This document shows positions 7,159 through 14,103 of a stretch of 24,543 bases of DNA, one piece after another. Where the stretch lies: assembly GCA_964470915.1 (NCBI GenBank), contig CAYYEM010000025.1:1-24543 (forward strand), given 5' to 3'. How positions within the stretch are numbered: the first letter of the stretch is position 1; every line of letters begins with the position of its first letter. Source of the DNA: CAYPXN01 sp964470915. Lineage in GTDB: Bacteria; UBA10199; JADFYH01. The notes under the pieces are model-generated. The model saw only the letters and a list, made by a program, of their open reading frames with translations, did no database searches and was not told the DNA's origin. Both the position numbers and the translations under genes were made by a program.

Positions 7159-8319
7159 GTGATAAGCAAGATTGCACAAAACCGTATCTATCTCGATCAC
7201 GCTGCCACTTCATTTCCCAAAGCTCCGGGAGTTGTGGAAGCCGTTTCAGGCTATATGACTGAAGTGGGTGCCTCTGCAGGACGAGGATCTTACCGTGAAG
7301 CCTTTGAAGCTAAGAAAATTTTGGATGAAACCCGTGCAGTGCTCGCTTCACTTTTCAATATCCAAAAACCCAATCGTTTAGTGTTTACCCTTAATGCGAC
7401 AGATGCTCTGAATCTGGCTCTCAAGGGAATTTTAAAATCCGGAGATCATGTTGTTACTTCTTCCATCGAACATAACTCAATTTCAAGACCCCTCTTGGCA
7501 CTGCAAGAACGAGAAAATATTTCGTTTACAAAAGTGAAGGTGAACTTAGAGGGAGAAATCAATTGGAATGAATTTGAACAAGCCATTTGTCCCAATACAA
7601 AACTCATTGCTTTTATTCATGGGAGTAATGTTTCGGGAACTTTAACTCCCATTGCTGAAATAGGTGAGAGAGCTCACAAGCTTGGCATCCCACTTTTGGT
7701 GGATGCAGCCCAAACAGCAGGGGCTTATCCAATTGATGTTGAAAAAATGAAAATAGATTTACTCGCAATGCCTGGGCACAAAGCCTTATTGGGTCCATTA
7801 GGCATTGGGGCGCTTTGGGCAAGAGATGGAATTGAGCTAAAAACTTTACGTGAAGGCGGAACCGGATCTTTTTCAGAAGAAGATCATCAACCTTTGTTTT
7901 GGCCGGATATTCATGAAAGTGGTTCGCATAATTTACCGGGGATTGTAGGTTTGAAAGTGGCGTGTGAATATTTAAAGCAAACGGGTATCGAGCAGATTCG
8001 AAAACATAAAGAGAATTTATTGCAGCACCTTTATGAAGGTTTTTGTTCTCTTTCAAACTTGCGTGTCATTGCTCCTCAAAAAGTTGAAAATAATTCAGGG
8101 GTCATTTCTCTCCAATATGAAGGAAAAAATCCGAATGAAATAGCGCTCCAACTGGATGAAGCTTTCCGAATTCAAGTGCGGCCAGGTTTGCATTGCGCTC
8201 CTTGGGCTCACGAAAGTTTCAATACTTTATCTCAGGGGACTGTTCGCTTGAGCTTGGGTTATTCAAATAGTAGTCATGAAATCGAAAAAGTAATTCAGGC
8301 TATCCATCAAATATCTTAA
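7159..8319 (+). CDS. Cysteine-desulfurase-family PLP enzyme (class V aminotransferase)
   Basis: This is a fold-type I PLP enzyme related to SufS/CsdA. YLDHAATSFP opens the domain. H105 (SSIEHNS) stacks on PLP, D182 and Q185 lie in VDAAQTAG, and K208 in MPGHKALLGPLG forms the Schiff base. RPGLHCAPWAHE carries C346, the candidate persulfide cysteine. The closest pattern I recall is the TIGR01977-type 'cysteine desulfurase family protein', which often lacks a known sulfur acceptor. It would release sulfur from cysteine for Fe-S, tRNA or selenium metabolism; the acceptor is unknown and no iscU or sufE is adjacent. The GTG start at 7159 has no good ribosome-binding site, and an upstream ATG (7151) is out of frame and ends at once. 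Length is 386 residues. Confidence 0.87.
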   Translation: MISKIAQNRIYLDHAATSFPKAPGVVEAVSGYMTEVGASAGRGSYREAFEAKKILDETRAVLASLFNIQKPNRLVFTLNATDALNLALKGILKSGDHVVTSSIEHNSISRPLLALQERENISFTKVKVNLEGEINWNEFEQAICPNTKLIAFIHGSNVSGTLTPIAEIGERAHKLGIPLLVDAAQTAGAYPIDVEKMKIDLLAMPGHKALLGPLGIGALWARDGIELKTLREGGTGSFSEEDHQPLFWPDIHESGSHNLPGIVGLKVACEYLKQTGIEQIRKHKENLLQHLYEGFCSLSNLRVIAPQKVENNSGVISLQYEGKNPNEIALQLDEAFRIQVRPGLHCAPWAHESFNTLSQGTVRLSLGYSNSSHEIEKVIQAIHQIS

Positions 8320-8379
8320 TTAGAAGAGGTAATTTTTTACATAAGTTTGCCAAAACTTTGACGCAGCTCCCCCCTGTTT

Positions 8380-8409
8380 TTGCCATACAACTCTTAACAT
8401 CCTTATACA
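8380..8409 (+). promoter_or_regulatory. Candidate sigma-70 promoter of first paralogous lipoprotein
   Basis: TTGCCA at 8380-8385 and TATACA at 8404-8409 are separated by 18 nt. This would give a leader of about 57 nt before the ATG at 8473. The leader contains GTTTTGCT (8427-8434), matching a box upstream of the second paralogue. Confidence 0.4.
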
Positions 8410-8472
8410 AATTTAAGCCGGTATGAGTTTTGCTCTGTTTAATGGGTAAAAAAATTAGAGAGGGAGGTGTTT

Positions 8473-9882
8473 ATGAAATTCAAAAGATCTTTAGGGCTTA
8501 TGTCGTGTGTTTTTATGATGGCGTATGCTTCGATTAGTGGTTGTGGAAGTGGTAATAGTAGTACAGAAAGCAGTGATACTCTTACTGTCAACTCATTGGG
8601 TTCTTTGCCCAGTGTGGATGAAATGTTGAGTGTGGCGGCGAGTAGTTCTTCCTCATTTTCTGCCAAGCCATCGATGTCTCTTTCGACTATGCGATCGAAT
8701 GTGGTTTCAGGAACCCCGCCTGTCCTATCCGATATTAATGAATCAAATGCAGATGCTTATTTTTGGAATGGTTTAGTAGCTGATATTAACTTGTATGTTT
8801 CAAGCAGTGGAGCTCAGGGCTCCGACCCTAGTGATCCTGAGGTTCAAAATAATTTTTGGGAAGGAGAAGGTTCTTGCCGAATGGCAAGTAACGTTTCCCA
8901 ATCCTTGGGAAATATTGCTCAAGCAGGAACTAGTTCTTGTTATATGAGTCATGCTCCTGATGTGTTAGGTACGGAATCTATTCTCAGTGGCACTGTTTCT
9001 TCCCCTTCTGCGGTGCTGGATCAGGAAGAGTCTAACAAGCTTGTAAAGGTTCAAGTGTCAGATCCACAGCAAGGCGAACAAAATATTTTCATCAGGGTTT
9101 TTGGAAGCTCAAGCTCTGAAGGTTCTGCTGGTTATGCGGCCGATCTCTGGTTTTGTAATCCAAATGGAGGATCTACACCAGAAAATTTTGAACAAATTCG
9201 TGTCAACAATTCGACCGGATCGATGACATTTCTTTCAGCAGGGAGCCATGAGGGAGAAGCTACTGGAGTGGTTCAGTTTGCTGGAAATATAAGTGTGAAT
9301 TCTGCGGGAGAAGTGGTCTTTGATCCAAACGCAGCTCAAACCGCGAATGTATATTTTAGTGGCTCTTTTGGAACTTTCAAAGGGTATATGTCTGTAGAAG
9401 GAAGTGTTCTGAATACTAAAAACATTAATATCAATGAGTATCAGGGAAATAGTTATACTAATGAAGTGTTTACCATTTCAAACATCAGTTCAAATACGAG
9501 TGGAGACGCCCTCTTCTTGGAGGCGGGTTTCGGTTTTCAAGGGACGAATCAAGACGCTCATTATGGTGGTACAGAATACCAGGATTCTCGATATGTAGCT
9601 GTGAATTCAGGCACTCTGTATGATTTGGTGAATAATTATGATTTTTCAGGAGATTCTTTCTTTACTTCAGCCATTGATGAAGCGACTTCTTTAACATCAG
9701 GCGTTGCGAATTATTCTTGTAGTGAAAGCCCTGATGTCGTGGTGGCCATGGATATGAGCAGCGCTGGAATGCAATCGGTTCAAGCTTTGTGTGAAGTTGA
9801 TTGGGAAACAAGTAATTTCTGTGACTCTAGCAGTATTCAAGCAGCCAGACAGGCAATTTTTACAGCACAACAACAAAATTAA
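8473..9882 (+). CDS. Secreted Ser-rich six-cysteine lipoprotein of unknown function, paralogue 1
   Basis: I do not recognise a named family. The 469-residue product has a type II signal peptide with lipobox ISGC, lipidated Cys24 and Gly at +2 (outer-membrane-type sorting by E. coli rules). A low-complexity Ser/Gly linker to about residue 75 follows. The mature part has six cysteines: C135, C156, C228, C416, C440 and C450. They are all conserved in the next gene, with identical spacing for C1-C2 (21), C4-C5 (24) and C5-C6 (10), which suggests disulfides in an exported domain. Shared blocks include VVSGTPP, ESN.D, EGS.GYAA and a C-terminal QQQ. It is probably beta-rich and surface-exposed. I choose ATG 8473 over the in-frame GTG at 8467 because GGGAGGT lies 4-5 nt before it. 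A strong terminator follows. Confidence 0.8.
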   Translation: MKFKRSLGLMSCVFMMAYASISGCGSGNSSTESSDTLTVNSLGSLPSVDEMLSVAASSSSSFSAKPSMSLSTMRSNVVSGTPPVLSDINESNADAYFWNGLVADINLYVSSSGAQGSDPSDPEVQNNFWEGEGSCRMASNVSQSLGNIAQAGTSSCYMSHAPDVLGTESILSGTVSSPSAVLDQEESNKLVKVQVSDPQQGEQNIFIRVFGSSSSEGSAGYAADLWFCNPNGGSTPENFEQIRVNNSTGSMTFLSAGSHEGEATGVVQFAGNISVNSAGEVVFDPNAAQTANVYFSGSFGTFKGYMSVEGSVLNTKNININEYQGNSYTNEVFTISNISSNTSGDALFLEAGFGFQGTNQDAHYGGTEYQDSRYVAVNSGTLYDLVNNYDFSGDSFFTSAIDEATSLTSGVANYSCSESPDVVVAMDMSSAGMQSVQALCEVDWETSNFCDSSSIQAARQAIFTAQQQN

Positions 9883-9910
9883 TAATCGACTCATATCCAA
9901 CGTAAAATAT

Positions 9911-9943
9911 AAAACCCTCCGCTCTAAAGCGGAGGGTTTTTTT
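9911..9943 (+). terminator. Rho-independent terminator after lipoprotein paralogue 1
   Basis: The stem CCCTCCGCT (9915-9923) pairs perfectly with AGCGGAGGG (9928-9936), with a CTAA loop. It is preceded by AAAA and followed by seven T residues, and lies 29 nt after the stop codon. It separates the two paralogues into different transcripts. Confidence 0.93.
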
Positions 9944-9994
9944 GTTGGGGATTTTTTTAGTGTTTAAATTTGTATAGGTAAAATTTTACTGACT

Positions 9995-10047
9995 ACGTCA
10001 CTTTTTTGACGTTTAAATAATATTTTTTCTATGCATCTCTTTATAAT
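9995..10047 (+). promoter_or_regulatory. Promoter region of paralogue 2 with an 18-bp operator-like palindrome
   Basis: ACGTCA (9995-10000), six bases, TGACGT (10007-10012) is a perfect dyad. Its right arm overlaps TTGACG (10006-10011), which could be a -35 with TATGCA at 10030-10035 (18-nt spacer). A perfect TATAAT also occurs at 10042-10047 with a poor -35. A dyad over a -35 is the classic repressor geometry. No cognate regulator is visible nearby. Confidence 0.4.
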
Positions 10048-10061
10048 TTTTAACTCTTCTA

Positions 10062-10109
10062 AGCAAAATTCGTTAGGCATGTATTTTGCTGTTATTTATG
10101 AGCAAAATA
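10062..10109 (+). promoter_or_regulatory. Three alternating 8-bp boxes in the leader of paralogue 2
   Basis: AGCAAAAT (10062-10069), ATTTTGCT (10083-10090) and AGCAAAAT (10101-10108) alternate in orientation. The middle copy can pair with either neighbour, giving two mutually exclusive hairpins; the second is 9 bp if 10082/10109 is included. The second hairpin ends 11 nt before the AGGAGG site (10121-10126). These may be tandem operators or an RNA switch. Confidence 0.45.
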
Positions 10110-10130
10110 ACTTGTTACTAAGGAGGGGTT

Positions 10131-11522
10131 ATGAACTTTAAGAATATTTTAGGTTTTTTATCATGTGCTGCTTTATTAAGTTATTCTGGTATTATAGCCT
10201 GTGGAAGTAGCGGTTCTTCATCTGCAAGTGATAGTGTGACTGTAAGTTCGCTTTCAGCACTTCCTTCAGCCAATAGTTTTTTTAGTGCGGGTTCTTCTTC
10301 CAGCAGCATGTCGCCTGTGTTTTCAAGATCCTCGCTGAGACAACATGCTGTTTCTGGCACTCCTCCTACCATTGATTCGATTGGTGAAAGTAATGTAGAC
10401 ACCCTCTTTTTTAATGGATTAGCGAGCCAAATTAATGACGGTTTACCCATCACTCAGGAAGTGAGCAATGAATTTTTTGGGGATTTAGGTAATTGCTATA
10501 ATTTTCAAATGAACTCTCAAAACTTCTTCTTCTTTGATGCTGCAGATACGGCTCTTTGTTACATGCGTAACATGCCCAATGTATCGAGTGGTGTGACTGT
10601 TGTTTCCGGGGATGCGACAACGAGCACTATTTTTGATCAGGCTGAAAGCACAAAGGTAGTGCAAGTAAACGCCAGTCAGATGCCTTTTGATGGCAGCCCT
10701 GCAGATATGACCATTTACCTCACAATTTATGGAACCAATTCAACAGAAGGTTCTACAGGTTATGCAGCTCAAATTGCTCTTTGTAGCGAAGGTTCTGTAA
10801 ATTCAGGTAACTGGATTAATTATAATAGTTCCACCAATACTCTGACTTTATCAAATGCACAATTTAGTGGAAGCCAGACATCTACGATTCAAACAATAGG
10901 AAAATTAACAACTGAGAATGGTTCACTCGCTTATGATACGAGCCAATCCCGTTCTGCCACACAATATTTTACGGGTAGTTTTTCTGGAAACGCTATTACC
11001 AACACAAGTCAGGTTTCTTTGGACAATAATGTGATGACAGCTTTGATGCGTAATTCGTTTGAGTCAACCACTAATAGTGGTTCGATTATGAGCAAATTCA
11101 TAGGTGAATTTACCGGTTCAAGCAGCGATGATGTTGCTTTTTCTCAAACTGCTTTTGCAGTCAATAATAGTAACGTGAGTAATAATCAGGAATTTTCTTT
11201 TTCAGATACCTCCGCTACCGAGTTTCAAGATACTTTTTATAATATCGTAGATTCTAATAGCTTATTTTCACTGGTAGAGGGCTACGCTTTTACTGATACT
11301 ATATTTACGACCGATATGGCTCCTAATTCCACCCTTCAAACTCAATTTGAGAGCTTAAGCTGCTCTCCCACGGTTGATATTGTCGTGAATATAGATGGAA
11401 CTAATGCTGCGGTAGCTGCGCAAGCTACTGCATGTGAAAGCGCATTTGGGTTTAGTGATTATTGTCAAAGTACTGTCATTACAAATGCAATGACTCTTAT
11501 TCAAATGCAACAGCAGCCATAA
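10131..11522 (+). CDS. Secreted Ser-rich six-cysteine lipoprotein of unknown function, paralogue 2
   Basis: This 463-residue tandem paralogue of the preceding gene has no named family that I recognise. The signal peptide ends in lipobox IIAC (Cys24, Gly at +2), followed by a Ser-rich linker. Mature cysteines are C122, C143, C218, C411, C435 and C445, with the same spacings as paralogue 1 for the first pair (21) and the last three (24, 10). Shared blocks include AVSGTPP, ESN.D..F.NGL, CYM...P.V, TEGSTGYAA and an SC..S/T..DIVV segment near the C-terminus. The central region (about 220-400) diverges and is rich in Ser, Thr and Asn, as expected of an exposed or adhesive surface domain. AGGAGGGG lies 3-4 nt before the ATG, so translation should be strong. 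It is flanked by its own promoter region and terminator. An outer-membrane location is inferred. Confidence 0.8.
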   Translation: MNFKNILGFLSCAALLSYSGIIACGSSGSSSASDSVTVSSLSALPSANSFFSAGSSSSSMSPVFSRSSLRQHAVSGTPPTIDSIGESNVDTLFFNGLASQINDGLPITQEVSNEFFGDLGNCYNFQMNSQNFFFFDAADTALCYMRNMPNVSSGVTVVSGDATTSTIFDQAESTKVVQVNASQMPFDGSPADMTIYLTIYGTNSTEGSTGYAAQIALCSEGSVNSGNWINYNSSTNTLTLSNAQFSGSQTSTIQTIGKLTTENGSLAYDTSQSRSATQYFTGSFSGNAITNTSQVSLDNNVMTALMRNSFESTTNSGSIMSKFIGEFTGSSSDDVAFSQTAFAVNNSNVSNNQEFSFSDTSATEFQDTFYNIVDSNSLFSLVEGYAFTDTIFTTDMAPNSTLQTQFESLSCSPTVDIVVNIDGTNAAVAAQATACESAFGFSDYCQSTVITNAMTLIQMQQQP

Positions 11523-11543
11523 TGAAGTTTATCGAGATTTGAG

Positions 11544-11579
11544 AGCTCCTCTTCGCTTAAATGAAGAGGAGCTTTTTTT
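11544..11579 (+). terminator. Rho-independent terminator after lipoprotein paralogue 2
   Basis: AGCTCCTCTTC (11544-11554) pairs perfectly with GAAGAGGAGCT (11563-11573) across an 8-nt loop and runs into seven T residues. It lies 21 nt after the TAA stop. Confidence 0.93.
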
Positions 11580-11603
11580 ATGCATAGCGTTAAGAGTAGT
11601 CTG

Positions 11604-11632
11604 TTGGCCTGAGGCCTTTTATGAACTATAAT
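11604..11632 (+). promoter_or_regulatory. Candidate sigma-70 promoter of kdd-kamADE, predicting a leaderless mRNA
   Basis: TTGGCC (11604-11609) and a perfect TATAAT (11627-11632) are separated by 17 nt. The expected start of transcription (about 11639-11640) coincides with the ATG of kdd at 11640. That gene has no ribosome-binding site, which fits leaderless translation. GG followed after 10 nt by TT, not GC, rules out a sigma-54 site here. Confidence 0.5.
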
Positions 11633-11639
11633 AATAGAT

Positions 11640-12683
11640 ATGCGATCGCTAGCATCTCCATACGGTTTTCATCGTGTTTTAGACTCTTTGCCTCTCCTGC
11701 CTCAGGCAGCCCAGTGTCTGGACACCTCTTTGCCTATCGTGGAGACTGAGATCTTGATCGAAGTCGATACACTGAATCTTGATTCCACGAGCTTTAAACA
11801 AATTTCAGAAGCTTGTGGAAAGGATCCTCACAAAATAAAGCAGGCCATTCTCAGTATTGTTCGAGAACGGGGCAAAATGCATAACCCCGTTACAAATTCA
11901 GGGGGAATGCTTATTGGAAAAGTTTTGGAAATTGGAAAAAACTATCAAGGTTCTGTGAAGGCGAAAGTAGGGGATAAAATTGCAACACTGGTTTCACTCA
12001 CTTTAACTCCCTTACATTTGGAATCAATCGATTCGATAGATTTGAAAACAGGACAAATCAAAGCTAAAGGATATGCCATTTTATTTGAAAGCGGGATTGC
12101 TTCTGTTTTGCCCTCAGATATTCCGGAAAAAATTGTACTCGCTGTTTTGGATGTGTGTGGAGCACCGGCTCTTGTATTCAGACATGCAAAGCCAAAAGAT
12201 CGTGTGTTGTTTGTGGGGGCGGGTAAATCTGCAAAACTTGCGGCAGCGGCGTTGAGGGGAAAATTTGCAAGTGATATTACGATTCATGCCCTCGATGTAT
12301 CCAAAGAAAATTTGGATGATATGAAATTGATAGGATTGGTGGATGAAGTTTTTGTGGGAGATGCAACAAATGTAGGGGCAATTCATGAATTGCCCCTACG
12401 GAAAAATTACGACCTCGTCATCAATGTTGCGAATGTTCCCAATACAGAAATGAATTCTGTGATGGCGGTGAAGGATCAAGGAATTATTTTGTTTTTTAGC
12501 ATGGCAACTGATTTTGCTAAAGTAGCGCTCGGAGCAGAAGGAATCGGCAAAGATGCTACCTTTCTCATTGGAAACGGTTATGTAGAAGGTCATGCGGAAT
12601 TGGCTTTGAATGTGCTTCGTAAGAATAAAAAACTCAGAGAGTGGTTTGAGATAAAATATAATGGTTCGACAAGCTCACCATGA
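11640..12683 (+). CDS. kdd: L-erythro-3,5-diaminohexanoate dehydrogenase
   Basis: Kdd oxidatively deaminates 3,5-diaminohexanoate with NAD(P)+ to (S)-5-amino-3-oxohexanoate and ammonia, the third step of lysine fermentation. The N-terminus SPYGFHRVL and the block GKMHNPVTNSGGMLIG are characteristic of the family. VLFVGAGKSAKLAAA is the Rossmann dinucleotide site. Its identity is strengthened by the adjacent kamA, kamD and kamE. Two foreign pieces are visible. Residues 245-254 (VGAIHELPLR) are encoded by a perfect 28-bp palindrome inserted between Rossmann strands, and the last residues GSTSSP plus the TGA stop come from another repeat (12665-12720). The native C-terminus may therefore have been altered. 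Length is 347 residues, close to the usual size. No ribosome-binding site precedes the ATG. Confidence 0.9.
   Translation: MRSLASPYGFHRVLDSLPLLPQAAQCLDTSLPIVETEILIEVDTLNLDSTSFKQISEACGKDPHKIKQAILSIVRERGKMHNPVTNSGGMLIGKVLEIGKNYQGSVKAKVGDKIATLVSLTLTPLHLESIDSIDLKTGQIKAKGYAILFESGIASVLPSDIPEKIVLAVLDVCGAPALVFRHAKPKDRVLFVGAGKSAKLAAAALRGKFASDITIHALDVSKENLDDMKLIGLVDEVFVGDATNVGAIHELPLRKNYDLVINVANVPNTEMNSVMAVKDQGIILFFSMATDFAKVALGAEGIGKDATFLIGNGYVEGHAELALNVLRKNKKLREWFEIKYNGSTSSP
12372..12399. repeat. Perfect 28-bp palindrome inserted in frame in kdd
   Basis: Half-site GTAGGGGCAATTCA is followed immediately by its exact reverse complement. In frame it encodes VGAIHELPL plus most of an Arg codon. I recall this palindrome and its peptide from many unrelated bacterial genomes, so it is a dispersed small repeat and not a kdd feature. 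Confidence 0.88.
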
Positions 12684-12720
12684 ATGGATCTCTAAGGCCG
12701 TTCGTCCTGAGCTTGTCGAA
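12665..12720. repeat. TTCGACAAGCTCA inverted repeat at the kdd-kamA junction
   Basis: TTCGACAAGCTCA (12665-12677) and its exact reverse complement (12708-12720) flank 30 nt that include CGTTCGTCC. This resembles a REP-like element common in bacterial genomes. It encodes the last residues and stop of Kdd, and its right end CGAA joined to GGA makes the AAGGA ribosome-binding site of kamA (12719-12723). Confidence 0.85.
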
Positions 12721-12728
12721 GGATAAAT

Positions 12729-14000
12729 ATGCGTTTACCTTACATCGATAATACAGATCCACTTTACTTCCAAAAGTTCAAGATTTGGAAAAATGTGACT
12801 CGTGAGCAATGGGATGATTACAAATGGCAGATGAAAAATACGATCACGAGTGGTGAAATGCTTCAGCAAATAATTCCCATTTCAGAAAAAGAAAAAGAGC
12901 GTATTAATTCTACTTTGGCTCAATATAAATTTGCGGTGACTCCTTATTGGGCTTCATTGATTGATCCGAATAATCCGGAATGTCCCTTTTTATTACAAGC
13001 GGTTCCCACGCCCGATGAGCTCAAGGTGAATCCTGGAGAATTTGAAGATCCGCTTGGAGAAGATGTGGATTCACCGGTTCCAGGTCTTACCCATCGCTAT
13101 CCGGATCGCGTGTTAGTGCTGATTACCACCATTTGTTCTCTTTATTGCCGTTTTTGCACAAGGCGTCGGGTTATATTGGATAAAGAAGGTCATTTGGAAC
13201 GCGGACAAATGGAAAGAATTTTAGGTTATATTGCTTCTCATCCTGAAATTAGAGATGTGATTTTATCGGGTGGAGATGCAGTGGTCACGGGAACCATTCT
13301 AGAAACCTGGCTCAAAGGGCTTCGTAAAATTCCACATGTGGAAATTATTCGGGTGGCTTCTAAAATTCCCTGTGTGATGCCGATGAGAATTACCGAAGAG
13401 TTGGTGAGTGTTCTCAAGAAGTATACGCCGATTTATTTTATGACCCATTTTAACCATCCCTATGAAATTACGCCGGAAGCCAAAAGAGCTTGCGACCTTT
13501 TGGTAGAGAATGGTATCCCCATCATGAATCAGGCGGTTTTACTTCGAAAGATTAATTCAGATGTTTTAATTATGAAGCGTTTGATGCAGGAACTTCTGAA
13601 AATTCGGGTAAAACCATATTACATTTATCAGTGTGATCTTTCAGAAGGGATTTCTCATTTTAGAACCCCCGTACAAAAGGGGATCGAGATTATCGAGGCC
13701 TTAAGAGGCCATACTTCGGGTCTGGCGGTTCCTGAGTTTGTGATTGATGTGCCAGGAGGCGGCGGAAAGGTGCCGGTAATGCCGAGTTACCTGATTAGTC
13801 AGTCCGATAAAAAAGTGATTTTGAGAAATTATGAGGGGCTGATTGCCAGTTATCCTCAACCCGAAGAAACAAATTGCGATTGTTCGACATTAGAAGAAGT
13901 CGCCAAAGAAACCTTTCAAGATCACACCGGGCTTACAGAACTTTTTGAAAAAGATAATGTAAGCTTGGAGCCACATGAAGTGAAGGATAGAACGAAGTGA
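12729..14000 (+). CDS. kamA: Lysine 2,3-aminomutase
   Basis: KamA is a radical SAM and PLP enzyme that moves the alpha-amino group of L-lysine to carbon 3, giving L-beta-lysine, the first step of this fermentation. The [4Fe-4S] motif is CSLYCRFC (C136, C140, C143), followed by TRRR and LSGGDA. PLP lysine K347 lies in PGGGGKVPV. D303 and D340 sit exactly 10 positions after the Clostridium subterminale substrate-binding residues D293 and D330 (PLP lysine K337), as expected for a true lysine mutase. A Cys-x-Cys in NCDCS near the C-terminus may be part of the family zinc site. Length is 423 residues, against about 416. Start and ribosome-binding site come directly after the upstream repeat. Alternatives (EpmB, ablA) are less likely beside kamDE, kdd, kal and kce. 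Confidence 0.94.
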   Translation: MRLPYIDNTDPLYFQKFKIWKNVTREQWDDYKWQMKNTITSGEMLQQIIPISEKEKERINSTLAQYKFAVTPYWASLIDPNNPECPFLLQAVPTPDELKVNPGEFEDPLGEDVDSPVPGLTHRYPDRVLVLITTICSLYCRFCTRRRVILDKEGHLERGQMERILGYIASHPEIRDVILSGGDAVVTGTILETWLKGLRKIPHVEIIRVASKIPCVMPMRITEELVSVLKKYTPIYFMTHFNHPYEITPEAKRACDLLVENGIPIMNQAVLLRKINSDVLIMKRLMQELLKIRVKPYYIYQCDLSEGISHFRTPVQKGIEIIEALRGHTSGLAVPEFVIDVPGGGGKVPVMPSYLISQSDKKVILRNYEGLIASYPQPEETNCDCSTLEEVAKETFQDHTGLTELFEKDNVSLEPHEVKDRTK

Positions 14001-14010
14001 AACAATATTC

Positions 14011-14096
14011 CCCCTCCTTAAATAAGGAGGGGATTAAGGGGAGGTCTGAAAAAATTTGGACCTCACCCTAACCCTCTCCTTGATAAGGAGAGGGGA
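14011..14096. repeat. Pair of CCTCCTT/AAGGAGG hairpin repeats between kamA and kamD
   Basis: CCCCTCCTTA (14011-14020) pairs with TAAGGAGGGG (14023-14032). A second related element has CCCTCTCCTT (14072-14081) pairing with AAGGAGAGGG (14085-14094). Both are followed by GGGGA, and the first by ATTAAGGGGAGG. They look like neighbouring copies of one dispersed repeat family. The right end of the second copy provides the purine-rich ribosome-binding site for kamD. Confidence 0.8.
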
Positions 14097-14103
14097 TTTT
14101 TTT

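Noticed and set aside
7613..8056. 147-residue minus-strand frame inside the cysteine-desulfurase-like gene
   Set aside because: It is a shadow of a well-supported plus-strand gene; composition is rich in His, Leu and Phe with no motif or start signal.
11605..11620. Second sigma-54 promoter before kdd
   Set aside because: TGGCC is present, but the required GC is missing 10 nt downstream of GG; a sigma-70 pair fits better.
14056..14103. Longer KamD start at TTG 14056
   Set aside because: The extra residues are encoded by a dispersed repeat and have no ribosome-binding site.
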